Shown: piece after piece, positions 10,806 to 22,500 of the stretch
Layout: the number at the start of each line of letters is the position of its first letter
How positions within the stretch are numbered: position 1 is the first letter of the stretch
Source of the DNA: Acanthamoeba sp. SK_2022b
Lineage: Eukaryota > Discosea > Longamoebia > Acanthamoebidae
Direction of reading: 5' to 3'
Length of the DNA stretch: 36,052 nt
Assembly: GCA_027943245.1 (NCBI GenBank)
Contig: JANDJZ010000527.1
Span: 1-36,052 of the forward strand
The notes under the pieces: model-generated
Told to the model about the DNA's origin: nothing
Database searches by the model: none
What the model saw: the letters and a program-made list of their open reading frames with translations, nothing else
Program-made: the position numbers and the translations under genes

Positions 10806-12311
10806 TCAAAGACGAAGATGGGAAGTTGCACGAACCCCGTAACCAAGACCGCGTCTACCCGAGTGCAGGGGCGAGTCGGCCGCGGGCTTGCCGAGGTCCG
10901 CCGAGGCTAGCAGCTCCTGCGCGCCCTTTAATCGGGTCTTCATGATCTCGAGAGCTCGCTTCGTGCGGAGCGTCTCGCCACCCTCCATGAGATTACCGCT
11001 CGCCTCCTCCGAGTGGCTGAGGTCGTCCAACAGCTTCTTGCACGTTCCGAAGATCTCCTTGAACGCTGGTCGCTTGCCGGGGCTGTAGTCGAGGCATCGC
11101 AGCGTCAAGTCCTCCAGGAGCTTCGGGCCTGCGCGGGACCGCCAGGTGAGGCAGCAGCAGGAGATCGACATTGGCTCAAGTTGAAGGAAGAGGGTACAGT
11201 CAGCAGGGATGGCGGACTGGAGCTGCTCGGGACTGAAGTCAAAGGCAAACGCCGGCCCACGTATTGGTGGCGACTTGCGCGACATCAGCTCTGCGACACC
11301 CAAGCTGGTTAGAAGATGAAACCACCCTCCCCCCCCAGAGCCATTAGAGACCATACCCAACAGAACGACACCGAAACTGTACACGTCAACCTTTTCGTCA
11401 TACTCCATGCCCAGGATAACCTCGGGCGCCATGTACTGGTTGGTGTGCGTGAGCGCACATATGCGCATGTGCAGGTCGATTGAACATGTGAGCTTAGACT
11501 AAGAGCGTGATCAGTGCAAGGGCGCTCAAGCCACCACGCACCTCCTCCGTCCCCGCTAGTGTCATATAGCCTGTGTTTCGCGCCCTCGCAAATCCAAAGT
11601 CGCCTGGTGTGGAGATAGATCTCGTGAGCACGATGAGTCGAAGACCCTAAGGCCACAGAGTGGAACGTACACAGCTTCACCTGGCCGGCCTTGGTGATCA
11701 ACAGGTTGTCTGCCTTCAAGTCTCTGCATGGATGTGTGTGAGAAGAAGAGAAGGGTTGTGTCGTGTAACAGGTACAGAGGCTTGTAGAACAGACCTGTGA
11801 ATGATGCCTCGCCCGTGGAGGAAGGCCATGGCCACGGAGATATCTCGCGCGATGGTTATCTTGTTGCTCCAGGTGAATGTGTCGTTCTTGTCCTTTGTCA
11901 GCGCGCGCAGGTTCCCGCCGTCCACCCACTCGGTGACAATGTAGAAGTCCTCGCCCCTCCTCACCACTCCCATAAAGTTTACCACGAGCGGGTGGCGCAA
12001 GCCTCTGCACCCACCGCCAGCACCGCAGCAACGGAAATGAGCGACCAATTGACGTTGCCATGTAACGCTTTGGGTGGCCACGGGCCACAAACATGTTTTA
12101 CGTACTTGAGGACAGTCACCTCGCGTTCGATGTACTTGTGGGTCATCTCAGGTGTTTCACAGGGGAAGATGAGCTTTATGGCCACCTCCGTGCCAAAGTA
12201 GGATCCCCGGTAGACGCGACCAAAGTTGCCCTGGGCCACCTGCTTTCCGAACTCGATGTCCGCCAGGGGAATCTCCCAATCCGATTCGGCCAAACTGCCT
12301 TCGCCCAACAT
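10806..12311 (-). CDS. TKL-type (Raf/MLK-like) protein kinase, soluble
   Basis: A complete, active-looking protein kinase. Seven exons give 1,026 nt, 341 residues: 12106-12311, 11795-12004, 11671-11723, 11542-11603, 11357-11435, 11198-11290, 10806-11128. Glycine loop QGNFGRV at 27-33, VAIK with Lys46, catalytic IIHRDLKADN with Asp140, DFG at 158-160 and YMAPE at 178-182 are all present. Exon 6 supplies LLELMSRKSPP, as in TKL kinases. The ~70-residue tail is charged and helical-looking with no further domain. No membrane segment or signal peptide is visible, in contrast with the receptor kinase at 19567-23664. Sequence upstream of the ATG stays open without another ATG, so a spliced upstream exon cannot be excluded. 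The substrate is unknown. Confidence 0.88.
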
Positions 12312-12650
12312 CTCTTCTATAACCTTCCCTCTTCTTGGAGACGACGCAAGTTGTTGTGATGTGGAGGGGGTCTTGCAAGAGAAATCTCTCCTGACTCGCT
12401 TGAGATGAAGGCTGCTCTGGCACCTTTCTTTTCCTTTGGGTTGTTGCTCCGAGCAGCGCGTTGTTACAGGAAGCGTGGTTACCGAAACGGCCAGCAAAGG
12501 GTTGTACCATTTAAGGTTGATCTGGTCGGCGTTTATTCGAATGGACAGAAGAAGCCGGACAGGAGAGAGAGAGAGAGAAGTTGCAGAAAGACTGTTCCAT
12601 TGGGACGGGATGGGGTGGGCGCCTTGCCGTTCTACTTTCCATGTTCTACC
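12312..12650. other. Spacer between TKL kinase and p24 gene
   Basis: A 339-bp stretch between the ATG of the kinase and the stop codon of the p24 gene, both on the minus strand. It should carry the kinase promoter and the p24 3' UTR. A (GA)n-like purine run (GAGAGAGAGAGAG) sits near 12563. No other gene is recognisable. Confidence 0.45.
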
Positions 12651-13628
12651 TCACAACGCTCGCTTCACTAGAAGGAGAAAGCAAACATGAGGTCAGTATG
12701 GCGGGGGTAAGTGGCCAGATTGGATGTGTAACCTTCGAACATGCGCTGGATGTTGTAGATTTGATAACCCACGCTGAGGAAGAGGACCACGAACTCCACG
12801 GTTGAGTACCAGAGCACCTGCACGTTGGTTGCGTCGGCCACTACAAGTGGACGAGAGGTGAGAAAAGGCAGCTCTAAACTGATACAGCAGCGGTGCGGAA
12901 TGAGTACAGTTGGTGGTGACCACATCGCGCTGCTTCATCTGGGACTGCTCGTCCTTGACAACTTGGACATACGACTCCAGCTGCCTCACCACCTCCTCGA
13001 GCGGATCAATGAACTCTGTCGTAGGCAGCAACGGGTGAGCCGCCCTTGCACGCAACGGTGCCGCTGGGGTGGTTACCTTCGAGGACATGTGCACGCGGAA
13101 TCGTGACCGTAGTGGCAATGTTGATAGTCTTGTAGCTCGAAAGGGACATGAGGTTGCTGAAGCAGAACTTGTACTCGCCGTGGTGTTCGGCAGTGAAGGT
13201 GTACTTCTCCTCTGTCTTTCGCTGTGCCATCATGACCAGCTTCTCAACGCCTTGGGGCGAGTCCCTCTCCACAAACGTGAACTGTAGCGGGACGCAAACG
13301 TCGCCGTTACTACTTGCGGGAACTCTCGCAAATCGCGTAATCTCCTTCATCTCCTGAAGATCATGCTGTCTGACTGTTGAACAAATTAGAGGAGGGGCAG
13401 CACCTTGATATCGACGTCTTGGTGCCCGCCATCGAGCACCTGAAACTGTACCGAGATGAAGTAGCCGGGCTTTGCGTTCTCGTAGACGCACTGCTCCTCT
13501 CTGGGAGGAATAGTAATCACGAAGGCCTCACCAGGTGCTGCGAGCGACAGGAGAGCCACCAGGCCCAGCCCCAACAGCGTAACCAACAACGGCAGCGCCG
13601 AGTAGTTGCTCCCGCTCTTCATCATCAT
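12651..13628 (-). CDS. p24/TMED family cargo receptor (emp24/gp25L)
   Basis: A type-I membrane protein of the early secretory pathway that cycles between ER and Golgi in COPI/COPII vesicles. Five exons give 663 nt, 220 residues: 13404-13628, 13077-13281, 12908-13015, 12733-12840, 12651-12667. The N-terminal signal peptide (LLVTLLGLGLVALLSLAAPG) is followed by a GOLD domain with EQCVYENAKPGYF and EEKYTFTAEHHGEYKFCFSN. Next come the coiled coil (PLEEVVRQLESYV), the family motif ADATNVQVLWYSTVE, one membrane span, and a cytosolic tail. The tail RMFEVKRAL only appears when the 17-nt last exon is used; it matches the short FF/basic tails of p24 proteins. Without that splice a longer unrelated tail would be read. 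The start could be any of the three consecutive Met codons. Confidence 0.9.
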
Positions 13629-13725
13629 CTTCTCCCTTGTCTTTCTCCACTACCCGCGCTTGCCTCGTCAGCAAAGCGGTGGACTCTTTTTTGTCGACGA
13701 GCGCAGAAAGGAAGGCTTGTCGCCC

Positions 13726-14194
13726 TCAAGCAGGAGGGACACCATTGAGCTCCTCGATGTGCCGCAGGAAGGAGAGGTCCTCGGCAGCCCCGATGGTGAT
13801 GTTCTTCTCCTTCAGCCACGCCGGGTTGTAGATCTTGGACGCGTACCGCGCGCCGCTGTCGCAGAGGAAGGTGACCACACAGTGGCCCGGCCCGAGCTTC
13901 CTGGCCAGCAGGTAGGCGGCCACACAGTTCAATGCCCCCGACGACCCTACTCCCCGTGTGTGCGTGTGTGTCGACAGGTGAGCAGACAGCACTTGTGGCA
14001 ATGGCCAATGGGCCAGCCCGTACCGAGGAAGATGCCCTCCTTTCGAAGCAGGAAGTGGGCCATCTCTATGGCCGTCGCGTCCTCGTCGGCGTGCAGCACG
14101 TCGTCCAGCTGAGCCTGCGCCAGGTTCTTGTACAGCGACCCGCTCCCTGGTCGCTGAATGGGTCAGCCACAGGCACGAACGCGTGACCTCATGC

Positions 14195-14276
<82 letters not shown>

Positions 14277-15789
14277 GTGCGACGCGCACCGATTCCCTCC
14301 ATGATCGACGAGCCGCTGTTAGCCTTCTCCTCGGGTGTCTTCTGCCGCAGAACGAGAAACTGCTCGTCGGGTTTGCGTTCGGCCAAGACGCCCGAGCCCG
14401 GAATGTCTACGAGCGCGACCCGCACGCTTTTGTTCCGTTCCTGCGGACCGGTCGACCAACAACAGACGCCGACGTGTCAGCCAGGTCCAGTGACTCGGAG
14501 ACTCGCATCAGGACCTGGGCGGTCGCCCCCTCTCTCCCCAAACGCACCTTAAGGTAGCGCGAGGTGCCGGCGATGGTACCCCCTGTGCCTGACGCGAGGG
14601 CGATGCCGTCAACCCGTCCAGCGGTGTCGTTCCAGATTTCTGTGCAGCGGGAGGGTGGGGAGCTGGGTCATGAGCTCAATCGGTTCGCTTACAGAGAGGT
14701 ATGCGTGGAAGCGGGGGGGGAGCACCTGGCCCGGAGGTGCAGTAATGGGCCTGCATGTTGTTCAAGTTGTCGAACTGGTTCACGAAGAATCCTCCTGGTC
14801 AAGTAAGAGGTATACAAAAAAATCAGTAATTTTTTACTCTAATAATAAACATAAATGAATCCTAATAATGTGTCGCTCGAGCATTGCTGAGGAGTACCGC
14901 GCTCCTCGGCAAGCCGCCTGGCCATGTTCTGGAAGTGATCGGGGTCTGATGCGGGGTTAGAACAATCACCAAACTCTAGAGGTAAGTCCACCACTCAAAC
15001 GGGCGGCCAATGAAAGCTGCTTGGGCTGGCCCACGCACTTGATGGAGGGACCGAGGCGCAGCGAATGACCTCGGCGCCCAGAGTCTGGAGCACCTGGATC
15101 TTCTCCTCCGACGTCGCCGCGGAGCAGGTGAAGAGGCACCTGCATACGTGACAATAATATAAAGTGGAATAAATCAAATAAAAAATCATTTACGAAAAAA
15201 GACACAGCCACAGCCAGTTCCAAGTGCGAACCCACAGGTGAAGATGGGAGACGCACTTGTAGCCCCTTTGGTTGGCGATGTGCGCAAGACCGATGCCTGC
15301 ACAAAAGACACGCGCCCACGCAGGCATGAGATGAGGCATCGCACATGGCGCGCGCACGCAAATACGTGACTCTGACGCGTAGTACCCGTGTTGCCCGCCG
15401 TTGCCTCCACGATCCAACCTTGGAGCGACACAAGGCCGAGGCGCATCAGCTGAGGAAAGGAAAGCAGTGAGGTAAGGCGAAGGTGTACCTCCTTTGGTGA
15501 TGAGGCCCTCCCGTTCGGCAGCGTTGATCATGTAGAGAGCCGCCCGGTCTTTCACGCTCCCACCGACGCTCATGAACTCGGCCTTGCCTGTAAGGCACGC
15601 ACACACATGCAATCAACAACGCTGCAAAAGATTGCCATTATTAGCTCGATCTGCAGTATTGCAATTCGCACCGTAGATGAGGCATGAGGTAGCGTGGGAG
15701 AGCGAGGAGAGCAGGATGAGGGGCGTGTTGCCCACACAATCATCAACGCCACTCTTCACGCTCATCCCCTCAGTCGAAGGCAGCTCCAT
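13726..15789 (-). CDS. PLP-dependent cysteine synthase-like enzyme
   Basis: A fold-type II PLP enzyme of the cysteine synthase/cystathionine beta-synthase family, expected to use O-acetylserine or O-acetylhomoserine with sulfide. Eleven exons sum to 1,095 nt, 364 residues: 15672-15789, 15489-15587, 15386-15418, 15257-15296, 15039-15139, 14898-14945, 14726-14794, 14548-14639, 14290-14440, 14024-14146, 13726-13946. The PLP lysine is Lys52 in [13 protein letters not shown]. The substrate loop is [14 protein letters not shown], the phosphate loop is [10 protein letters not shown] at 185-194, and GSSIMEGIG and LGGSSGALN follow. The ending [13 protein letters not shown] resembles the longer fungal cysteine-synthase-2 type rather than bacterial CysK. 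There is no CBS or heme domain, and no clear mitochondrial presequence. Confidence 0.87.
14195..14270. repeat. (CA)n microsatellite in cysteine-synthase-like intron
   Basis: About 37 units with one CG interruption near 14219, in the intron 14147-14289; (TG)n on the coding strand. Confidence 0.95.
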
Positions 15790-15860
15790 CCTTGCCAGCA
15801 ACAAATAGAAACAGATAACTATTTTTTATTCACAAACTTTATAAAAAGTAGGTTGACCCA

Positions 15861-16955
15861 TCACCGCCAGCTTCCTCGGTCCGGGTAGCAGAAGTGGTCG
15901 TCGATGTGACCTCCTGCGATGCCGCTTTCACCGGCGATGGTGTAAAAGATGTAGCACTGGCCATCATCAGCAAAGAGGAACGGGTCGCGCAGCTGGTTGA
16001 CGTTGATGGCGTCGCCCTTCCTCGAGGGCACCACCGGGTAGTCGGCGCCCTCGTAGGGCATGACGCCTCGAAAGGCCTCGCGGGCCGGGCCGTCGGTAGC
16101 GCAGGCCGTCCAGTTGGTCAGCGTGCAGCGCAGGTCGATCGAGGTCCACAGGATGCGCTCGGGCGCGTCGCCCACACGGCTGCCAAACACGTAGAGCGTG
16201 TGCTCGTTCACCATCACGCCGACGTGGCGCACCAGGCCCGTGTAGCGGTCGCCGTTGATCATGCTCTGGTTGGCGAAGGCGACGCCCACCGCGTCGCTGC
16301 CCATCTCCCACCCGTCGTAGCCGTCGGACGAGCGCAGCATGTTGCCATGGCGGTCGATCAGGTAGACGTGGTCAGGCTCGCCGGACCACTGGAAGGCGCG
16401 AACGTAGGAGGCCTCGCCCAGGACCCCGGCCCGCGGGACAAAGTTGATGCCGTCGCGCGACAGAGCCATGCTGTCGAGGATGGCGTAGTCGTAGTTGGGC
16501 AGGCGGTGCTTGAAGTACATCCGCACCGAGCGCGTCCGGTGGTCCACGTGCACGTCGGGCGACGAGCACTCGACCTTGTAGGAGATGTGGCTCGCGTTGT
16601 AGGTGAGGTTGTTGGCCGCGTAGACCTGGGCGATGGTGAGGGTCGGACGGGGCAAGACCTGCCACGGCCCCGTGACCTGGTCTGCGTAGGCCAAACGAAT
16701 GAACAGGCCGTGGTGGCCCGAGAAGTACATGTAGTAGTTACCCAGCCGCGGGGAGAACCAGCTGGGCGCAGCAATGACCGAAGGAAAGTTGATGGTGTGG
16801 TCAAGAGAGGGACCGCTTCTGCTGCTTAGCGGCTCGATGGAGCTCAAGTTCAGCAGCGGGTTGCTGGCGAAGCGGCTCAGGGAGATGTCCGCGCTGGCTG
16901 CCCCCAGCGCGACGGCCACCAGTAGGGCGAGGGCGACGCCGACCCCCCGAGGCAT
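15861..16955 (-). CDS. Secreted glycoside hydrolase family 43-like beta-propeller protein
   Basis: A single open frame of 364 residues without introns, unlike its neighbours. The chosen ATG at 16955 is followed at once by a clear signal peptide (MPRGVGVALALLVAVALGA). The frame is open upstream to 17030, so a longer N-terminus is possible but would bury the signal peptide. The body shows the repeating strand pattern of five-bladed propellers: NFPSVIAAPSWFSPRLGNYY, MYFSGHHGLFIRLAYAD, VTGPWQVL, VRMYFKHRLPNYDY and NVNQLRDPFLFADDGQCYIF. These resemble GH43/DUF-type secreted proteins common in bacteria. I cannot assign catalytic acids with confidence, so enzyme activity on a glycan is an inference. 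N-glycosylation sequons are present (NLT, NAS, NQS, NWT). Confidence 0.7.
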   Translation of the reverse strand: MPRGVGVALALLVAVALGAASADISLSRFASNPLLNLSSIEPLSSRSGPSLDHTINFPSVIAAPSWFSPRLGNYYMYFSGHHGLFIRLAYADQVTGPWQVLPRPTLTIAQVYAANNLTYNASHISYKVECSSPDVHVDHRTRSVRMYFKHRLPNYDYAILDSMALSRDGINFVPRAGVLGEASYVRAFQWSGEPDHVYLIDRHGNMLRSSDGYDGWEMGSDAVGVAFANQSMINGDRYTGLVRHVGVMVNEHTLYVFGSRVGDAPERILWTSIDLRCTLTNWTACATDGPAREAFRGVMPYEGADYPVVPSRKGDAINVNQLRDPFLFADDGQCYIFYTIAGESGIAGGHIDDHFCYPDRGSWR

Positions 16956-17161
16956 GGTACTCACCTCCAGTGCTGTGCCTCTCTTTGCACAAACCATGCA
17001 CTTGCGAGGAAGAACAGAACGACCACGCAAGGGCTCGAGCGCTGCCGCTTCGTCTTCTGTGTCTTCTGGTGAGGCTTACAAACCGCAACAGGCCCTATTC
17101 AGAAAATATAACATTTTCTTTATTGACGACGCAGAACAAAGACACCGAATAATCAATAACA
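16956..17161. promoter_or_regulatory. Divergent intergenic promoter region (GH43-like / HIBCH)
   Basis: 206 bp separate two divergently transcribed start codons, so both promoters must lie here or overlap into the genes. The HIBCH side is AT-rich. I could not pick a TATA box or initiator with confidence. Confidence 0.5.
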
Positions 17162-18444
17162 ATGCAACAGGAGCACCCAGTAAAGAACATCAACAAACGT
17201 CTCAACGTGATGGCGGGGCACCTTGTGCAGGTACCTTTTTTAAATCCGCATTCTTAATTATTATCTTATGATTTATAGAAAAATAAATAAATATTAATAT
17301 TCACAAGCTTGCTCCTGTACAAGAATGGCGTGGCGGGAACGACTGGTGAGCAGTCAGCCGTGGTGGAGAAAGTGTTGCGCCCAAACGGCTGCCTTGTGGT
17401 TACCCTCAACCGACCTCGCGCCCTCAATGCCCTCAACATGGGTGCACTTCCCCCTCCGACATCATCTTCATCCTTTCGTCACCACACCTTCCCGCTGGCT
17501 CATCTCCTTCTTCTTGTTCTTTTCGAGACAGAGATGATCGAGCTGCTGTGGCAACTCTTTCGCGACGCGGAAAGGAACGAGGCCGTGAAGCTGATCGTCC
17601 TGAAAGGCGCCGGCGATCGAGCCTTTTGTGCAGGCACGCATTCACCAACAGGCCTGGGCACACTCATAGACTCACATACGCGCACAGGCGGTGACATTAG
17701 AGCGTTGGCGGAGGAGTCCAAGAAGGGCAACTACGCCTACCCGCACCGCTTCTTTGGCGAGGAGTACCGGCTGGACTGCTTCATTCACCACCTCAAGAAG
17801 CCCTGCCTCGCCCTCATCCACGGCATCACCATGGGCGGCGGCGTGGGGCTCGCCATCGGTGCACACACTCTCTCATGCTCTTTGTCTCTTTTCGCTTCGC
17901 TCTTTCGTCTTCGCTCTTCCCCCCCCCCCACATTCTTGCCTTTGGCTAAGCTCTTGGGCGTGGCTACAGGATGCAGGTACCGTGTAGCGACGGAGGCCAC
18001 CACGTTTGCGATGCCTGAGACGGCGATCGGCTTCTTCCCCGACGTGGGCGGCAGCCATTTTCTGTCACGCCTGCCCGGTACTTCTCTCCTCTTCTCGGGC
18101 CGACTCACTCGCTCGCCAATCAACCAATCGCGTTGCCCCCCCCCCCGTACGCGGCGTTTCGGCGTAGATGGCGTCGGGAACTACCTGGCACTGATGGGCG
18201 CGCGGCTGGGCGCCCCGGATTTGTTGCACTGCAACATCGCCACGCACTTTGTGCCCAAGGCCAAGTTGGCTCAGCTCGAGGTACCCGCGGGTCTGCGATC
18301 ACTGCTGCTTACCAACAACGAGTGCGCTGACGCCGCAGCGGGCTCGACTTTGCACAGGCAGAGCTGTGCAACGCAGACTTGAAGTCGGTCGGCGTGGACG
18401 CTGTCCTGTCCAAGTTTGCCAGCCGGCCAGGTGAGTTCACACGC

Positions 18445-18501
<57 letters not shown>

Positions 18502-18756
18502 GCACGTTGTGTTGACGAGCGAGTGGCACAGAGGGCCAGATCGAGCTGGTGGAGCACGAGGCGAGCATCCAGAGGTATTTCCACGTCGCCACGGTCGAGG
18601 AGATCTACCAGCGGCTGCAGGAGGAGAAGGACAAGAACGCGTGGGCCGAGACCGCGCACAAGGTCCTCCTCAAGAAGTCGCCCACCTCGGTCAAGGTTTG
18701 ACGCAAACCACCCGTCTGTCTTGTGAAAGCTCAAACTCAATCAATAGCCGATCGCT

Positions 18757-18821
<65 letters not shown>

Positions 18822-19248
18822 CACCTTTGCGGCACTGCAGAAGGGCCGTGGCATGTCCATCGATGAAGTGTTCGAGATGGACCTGCGGTTCGTTCCTCTC
18901 CCTCATGGCTTTTCTGCGCTCACTGCGCCACACACCAAATCAAATGTTTACTATTGGCTGTTGCCGTCGCCAGGGTGGCGTGCCGCTTCATGGAGAGCCA
19001 TGACTTCATCGAGGGCGTGAACGCCGTGATCGTCGAGAAGCATCACAACCCCAAGTGGAAGCCGTCGCACCATCAAGAGGTAACACGCGAACGAGCGCCC
19101 TTTCTTATGTCGTCTCACTTTTCCACGCAACGCTGACATAACGCACACGCTTACACGCGCGCATAAGGTGTCGGAGGACGTGGTCAGCTCGTACTTCGCC
19201 CCGTTCACCACCACCTCGCGCGAGCTCTGGGCGAAACGGACACACTGA
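17162..19248 (+). CDS. HIBCH: 3-hydroxyisobutyryl-CoA hydrolase (crotonase superfamily)
   Basis: This enzyme hydrolyses 3-hydroxyisobutyryl-CoA in valine breakdown. Eleven exons sum to 1,173 nt, 390 residues, the usual HIBCH size: 17162-17230, 17324-17441, 17532-17633, 17688-17858, 17970-18077, 18168-18280, 18358-18430, 18532-18695, 18820-18887, 18974-19079, 19168-19248. Signatures are TLNRPRALNALN, AFCAGGDIRAL, the oxyanion-hole stretch GITMGGGVGL, and MPETAIGFFPDVGG with the catalytic Glu170 and Asp178, then ATHFVPKAKL. The C-terminal HIBCH part is FMESHDFIEGVNAVIVEK. The AG/GD core is only restored if intron 3 uses a GC donor (CAG|GCACGC). Two introns hold long (CA)n tracts. A mitochondrial presequence is not obvious. 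Confidence 0.9.
18447..18500. repeat. (CA)n microsatellite in HIBCH intron
   Basis: About 27 units in the intron 18431-18531; (CA)n on the coding strand. Confidence 0.95.
18758..18819. repeat. (CA)n microsatellite in HIBCH intron
   Basis: About 30 units in the intron 18696-18819; the repeat itself supplies the terminal CACAG acceptor. Confidence 0.95.
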
Positions 19249-19566
19249 AATCTCAGTTGTTGAGGCAATGGATGTGGTGTATCATGGGATGAAGAGTTAG
19301 CATGTTAACAACCACAGTTACGCCCTGTCTTGCCTCGGGGTACACCTCGCAACAAGAGGGGGAAAGAAAGGGGTTGAGTGTTCAAGGAAAACAATACAGA
19401 AATCGTTGTTTCTTGGCCTAAATTCAGCGTCTCCATCTGACTTCTCTATTCACACTCGAGGAATGCGTTCACGCTGAGCCAGAAGCAGAAAAAAGCCTCT
19501 TTTCAACCCGTCCCAGCTGCTCCTCTTCTCAATTTTCGACATTCTAAATCGAAAATTAAATCAAAT
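19249..19566. other. Spacer with HIBCH 3' end and receptor-kinase promoter
   Basis: 318 bp between the HIBCH stop codon and the next plus-strand start. It becomes AT-rich just before the ATG at 19567 (AAATCGAAAATTAAATC). I see no open frame with support, no RNA gene and no repeat. Confidence 0.45.
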
Positions 19567-22500
19567 ATGGATCGGCCCTCCAGCCGCTTCACCACGCCAT
19601 CGCTGCACCTCGCCATTACCCTCCTCTCCATCTTGCTCAGCTTCAGCCCTACATCAGCACGAGGGTGGTGCGTTTCGAAAGATGCGTGTTCAGTGGCGGG
19701 CGTGTGCGATTTCGTCATGGAGGGCAAGATATCGTACCTCAACGTGCCCGTCTTCCTGCTCGTCATCTACACCATTCCGCTCCTCTTTCTCCTCTACCAC
19801 CTCTGGTGGAAAATCATAACTAAATTCAGAAAAGCCCTCAGGGGCACACTCGCGGTGCGCCTTTTACTTTTTTAACTTTTTTAAAAATATTTTTGTTTAT
19901 ATTCATCGATTTGTTTATTTATTGCTTTACCATATTCTAATCTGTTATATTTTAAGTTTAAAACAGCATTGATATTTATTTGTTGTGTGACCTGGCGCGG
20001 TCACGCTCGCACACAACACAGTTTGAGCGCCAGCTTCTTCCCATCTACATTCGGTGGCTGCAGCTGCTGATGCTGTTCATGACGTGGCTCGTTGTGAGCC
20101 TGTTCCTGGCGCCCATCAACAGCATCCTCGCCGTCGTCCTCGCCGCCGTCGAGATCTTTGGCCTTTCCTTGTTCTGCAAGTACTTGCCACCCTCCTTTCT
20201 CCCTCAACTTTGGTGTTTTCTGTTGCGTGTGTTGTGTGTGGTTGGTCGGTTTTTATGTTGGGGCTGCTCGCGATTGGCTAGCCAGTGGTGGGAATTTATT
20301 CGTCCCATAAGTTGTGGGTGGTTGCGGCCGCCCACATAAGGCGCGGCCGCTGGCCGAGGGGAGCATACGTACCTTGCTGGAAGGGTCTGCGATCAAGTAG
20401 GCGGGCCTTTTAGACACTACCCCCTTCCATTGCACGTCGGTTGTGCGCGGTAGTGGCTACTGCTGCCCTACGGGGTGAGCAGACAGCATAATTTATGGTC
20501 GTGTGGGCGGTGCGCTCGTCGCCTGCCCACGCCCCCCCCCCCAACAATCCAACAACAACATAACCTATTGTCTTGCTAATGATCAATTGGCTTGCACAGC
20601 ATGTTGATCATATGGATGCACATGCCCGACCTATCGCGCCGGTCGCTGCTGAAATCCATCGCAGGCTCTGTCGTTGTTGCCGGACTCGTGACCGGTTCAT
20701 GGGTACCACCCACGCGCCACTCGACACAATGGACCCGTTTTATTATGTTTACATTTATTTCTATTTAACAACTATTTCTCCTGTTAATCGTGGGGCAGTA
20801 CTTTACGGCGAACCCCGGCTACGGTTGGACGTCCTTTGACCCTGACCAGAACTTCTACGGCATCATCTACAACGGCGTGTGGCTCATCATCTACACGACC
20901 CTGCTCGTGGTGCACTGCATTCCCCCGTTCCAACCATTCGCCGGTACGCCGTATGCCGTCACGAGACACGCCTCTTTTGTGCTGTTATTTTTATTTATGA
21001 TTATTTATTCTTAAATCAGAAGTTGCTTATTTGAACTCTGGCCGCGGGCCCACAGCTCGCAACGCTCTCTACCGCTTTCTGCTTGTGCTCGTGGGCGTGT
21101 GGGCACTGTCCACCGCGACCTCTGTGCTGGAGTACCTCGACATCGACGGCGCCTCGTGGTACGTGGGCCTGTTCCGTTCTCTCAGAGGCAGCTGAGTGTC
21201 TCTGCTCACGTAAGTGTCCCTCCCACACAGCGTCACCATAGCACAGAGCGCCCTCTCTTCGCTGTTCTTTGTATTTGTCTACGTCTCCGCCCTGTCCGCC
21301 GACTCAATCGAGTGGCGAAAGAAAGGTAGGACCACACCCACTCAGCACGCTCAAATAATAATAATAATAATAATGATAATATTGTAATAACGCAATAATG
21401 TAAGAACAATTGAATTAACTAATTGGTGACCCGTGTTGCGCTTGTGCAGGATACGCTGGGACCAAGTTTGGCAACCCCTCGTCCACCCTCCCCCTCCTGA
21501 CGTACGTGACATCAGCACTTACTCGTTTTATTTTATTCTTCTATTCTTCTAAAATTTAATTGAATGAACGCTCGCTAAACCGCGAATTTGATTTTTTTTT
21601 TACACATTTAAGACTGACGGATGACTGGCGCATTGACTACGAGGAGCTCGAAATCGTGGAGCCCGTGGCGCGGGGCAACTTTGCCGAAGTGCACAGGTCT
21701 CGGATCACACTCTCACACTTTCACGCGCGCATGCGTGGGTGGCGACGACTAGTGCACAGAGAGGGAATGGAGCACTAAATGTCGACCGCGGCTGGTGGGA
21801 CGTGTGCAGGGGTTTCTGGCGCGGGATCAACGTGGCCATCAAGACGCTCTACCAGACCCAGATGAAGCACGCCGAGCTCAAGCAATTCGAAAACGAAGTG
21901 GAACTCCTCCGACAGCTGCACCACCCCAACGTATGTTCTCACGCTCCTTTTTTATTTTCTTAATATATATTTATTTATATTAAATCATGATATAAAAAAT
22001 ATGTATATTTTTAATTTATTTCAAACAACAATGTCTCACGCGTCATGTGTGCGCAGATCGTGCTGTTCATCGGCGCCTGCATGCAGGCCCCGCACTTTTC
22101 GATCGGTACACTCCGCCCGTTTGAGTGAGCACAGCCAAAGGCACGCGGCTCACTGTGTGATGGCTCGGCTGTTCGTTGCGTTTGCGTTTGCGTTTTGTGG
22201 TGGCGCAGTGATGGAGTTTATGACGCAGGGATCACTGCACCACGTCATCCACTCGGATCGGGAGATAACGCTCCACCGCAAGTTCCTCATGGGACGCGAC
22301 ATCGCGCGCGGCATGCTCTACCTCCACTCCCACAAACCCTCCATTGTACATAGAGGTACGCGTTCATCCTGTCTGTCTTTATGTGTCGACATGAATTCGT
22401 GACCAGAAATCACAAAACAAAAAATTAAAACAAATTAATTATAATACATACACGTTCCAGACCTGAAGAGCTTGAACATCCTCGTGGACGACAACCTCAA

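Noticed and set aside
12560..12580. GA-rich run as a possible promoter element of the kinase gene
   Set aside because: Too short and generic to assign a function.
15894..16829. A 311-codon plus-strand open frame opposite the GH43-like gene
   Set aside because: It is the mirror of a GC-rich coding region. The minus-strand frame has a signal peptide and propeller motifs, while this one has no family features.
1805..18819. Possible CRISPR-like or telomere-like arrays
   Set aside because: The repeats are simple dinucleotides without spacers and sit in introns.
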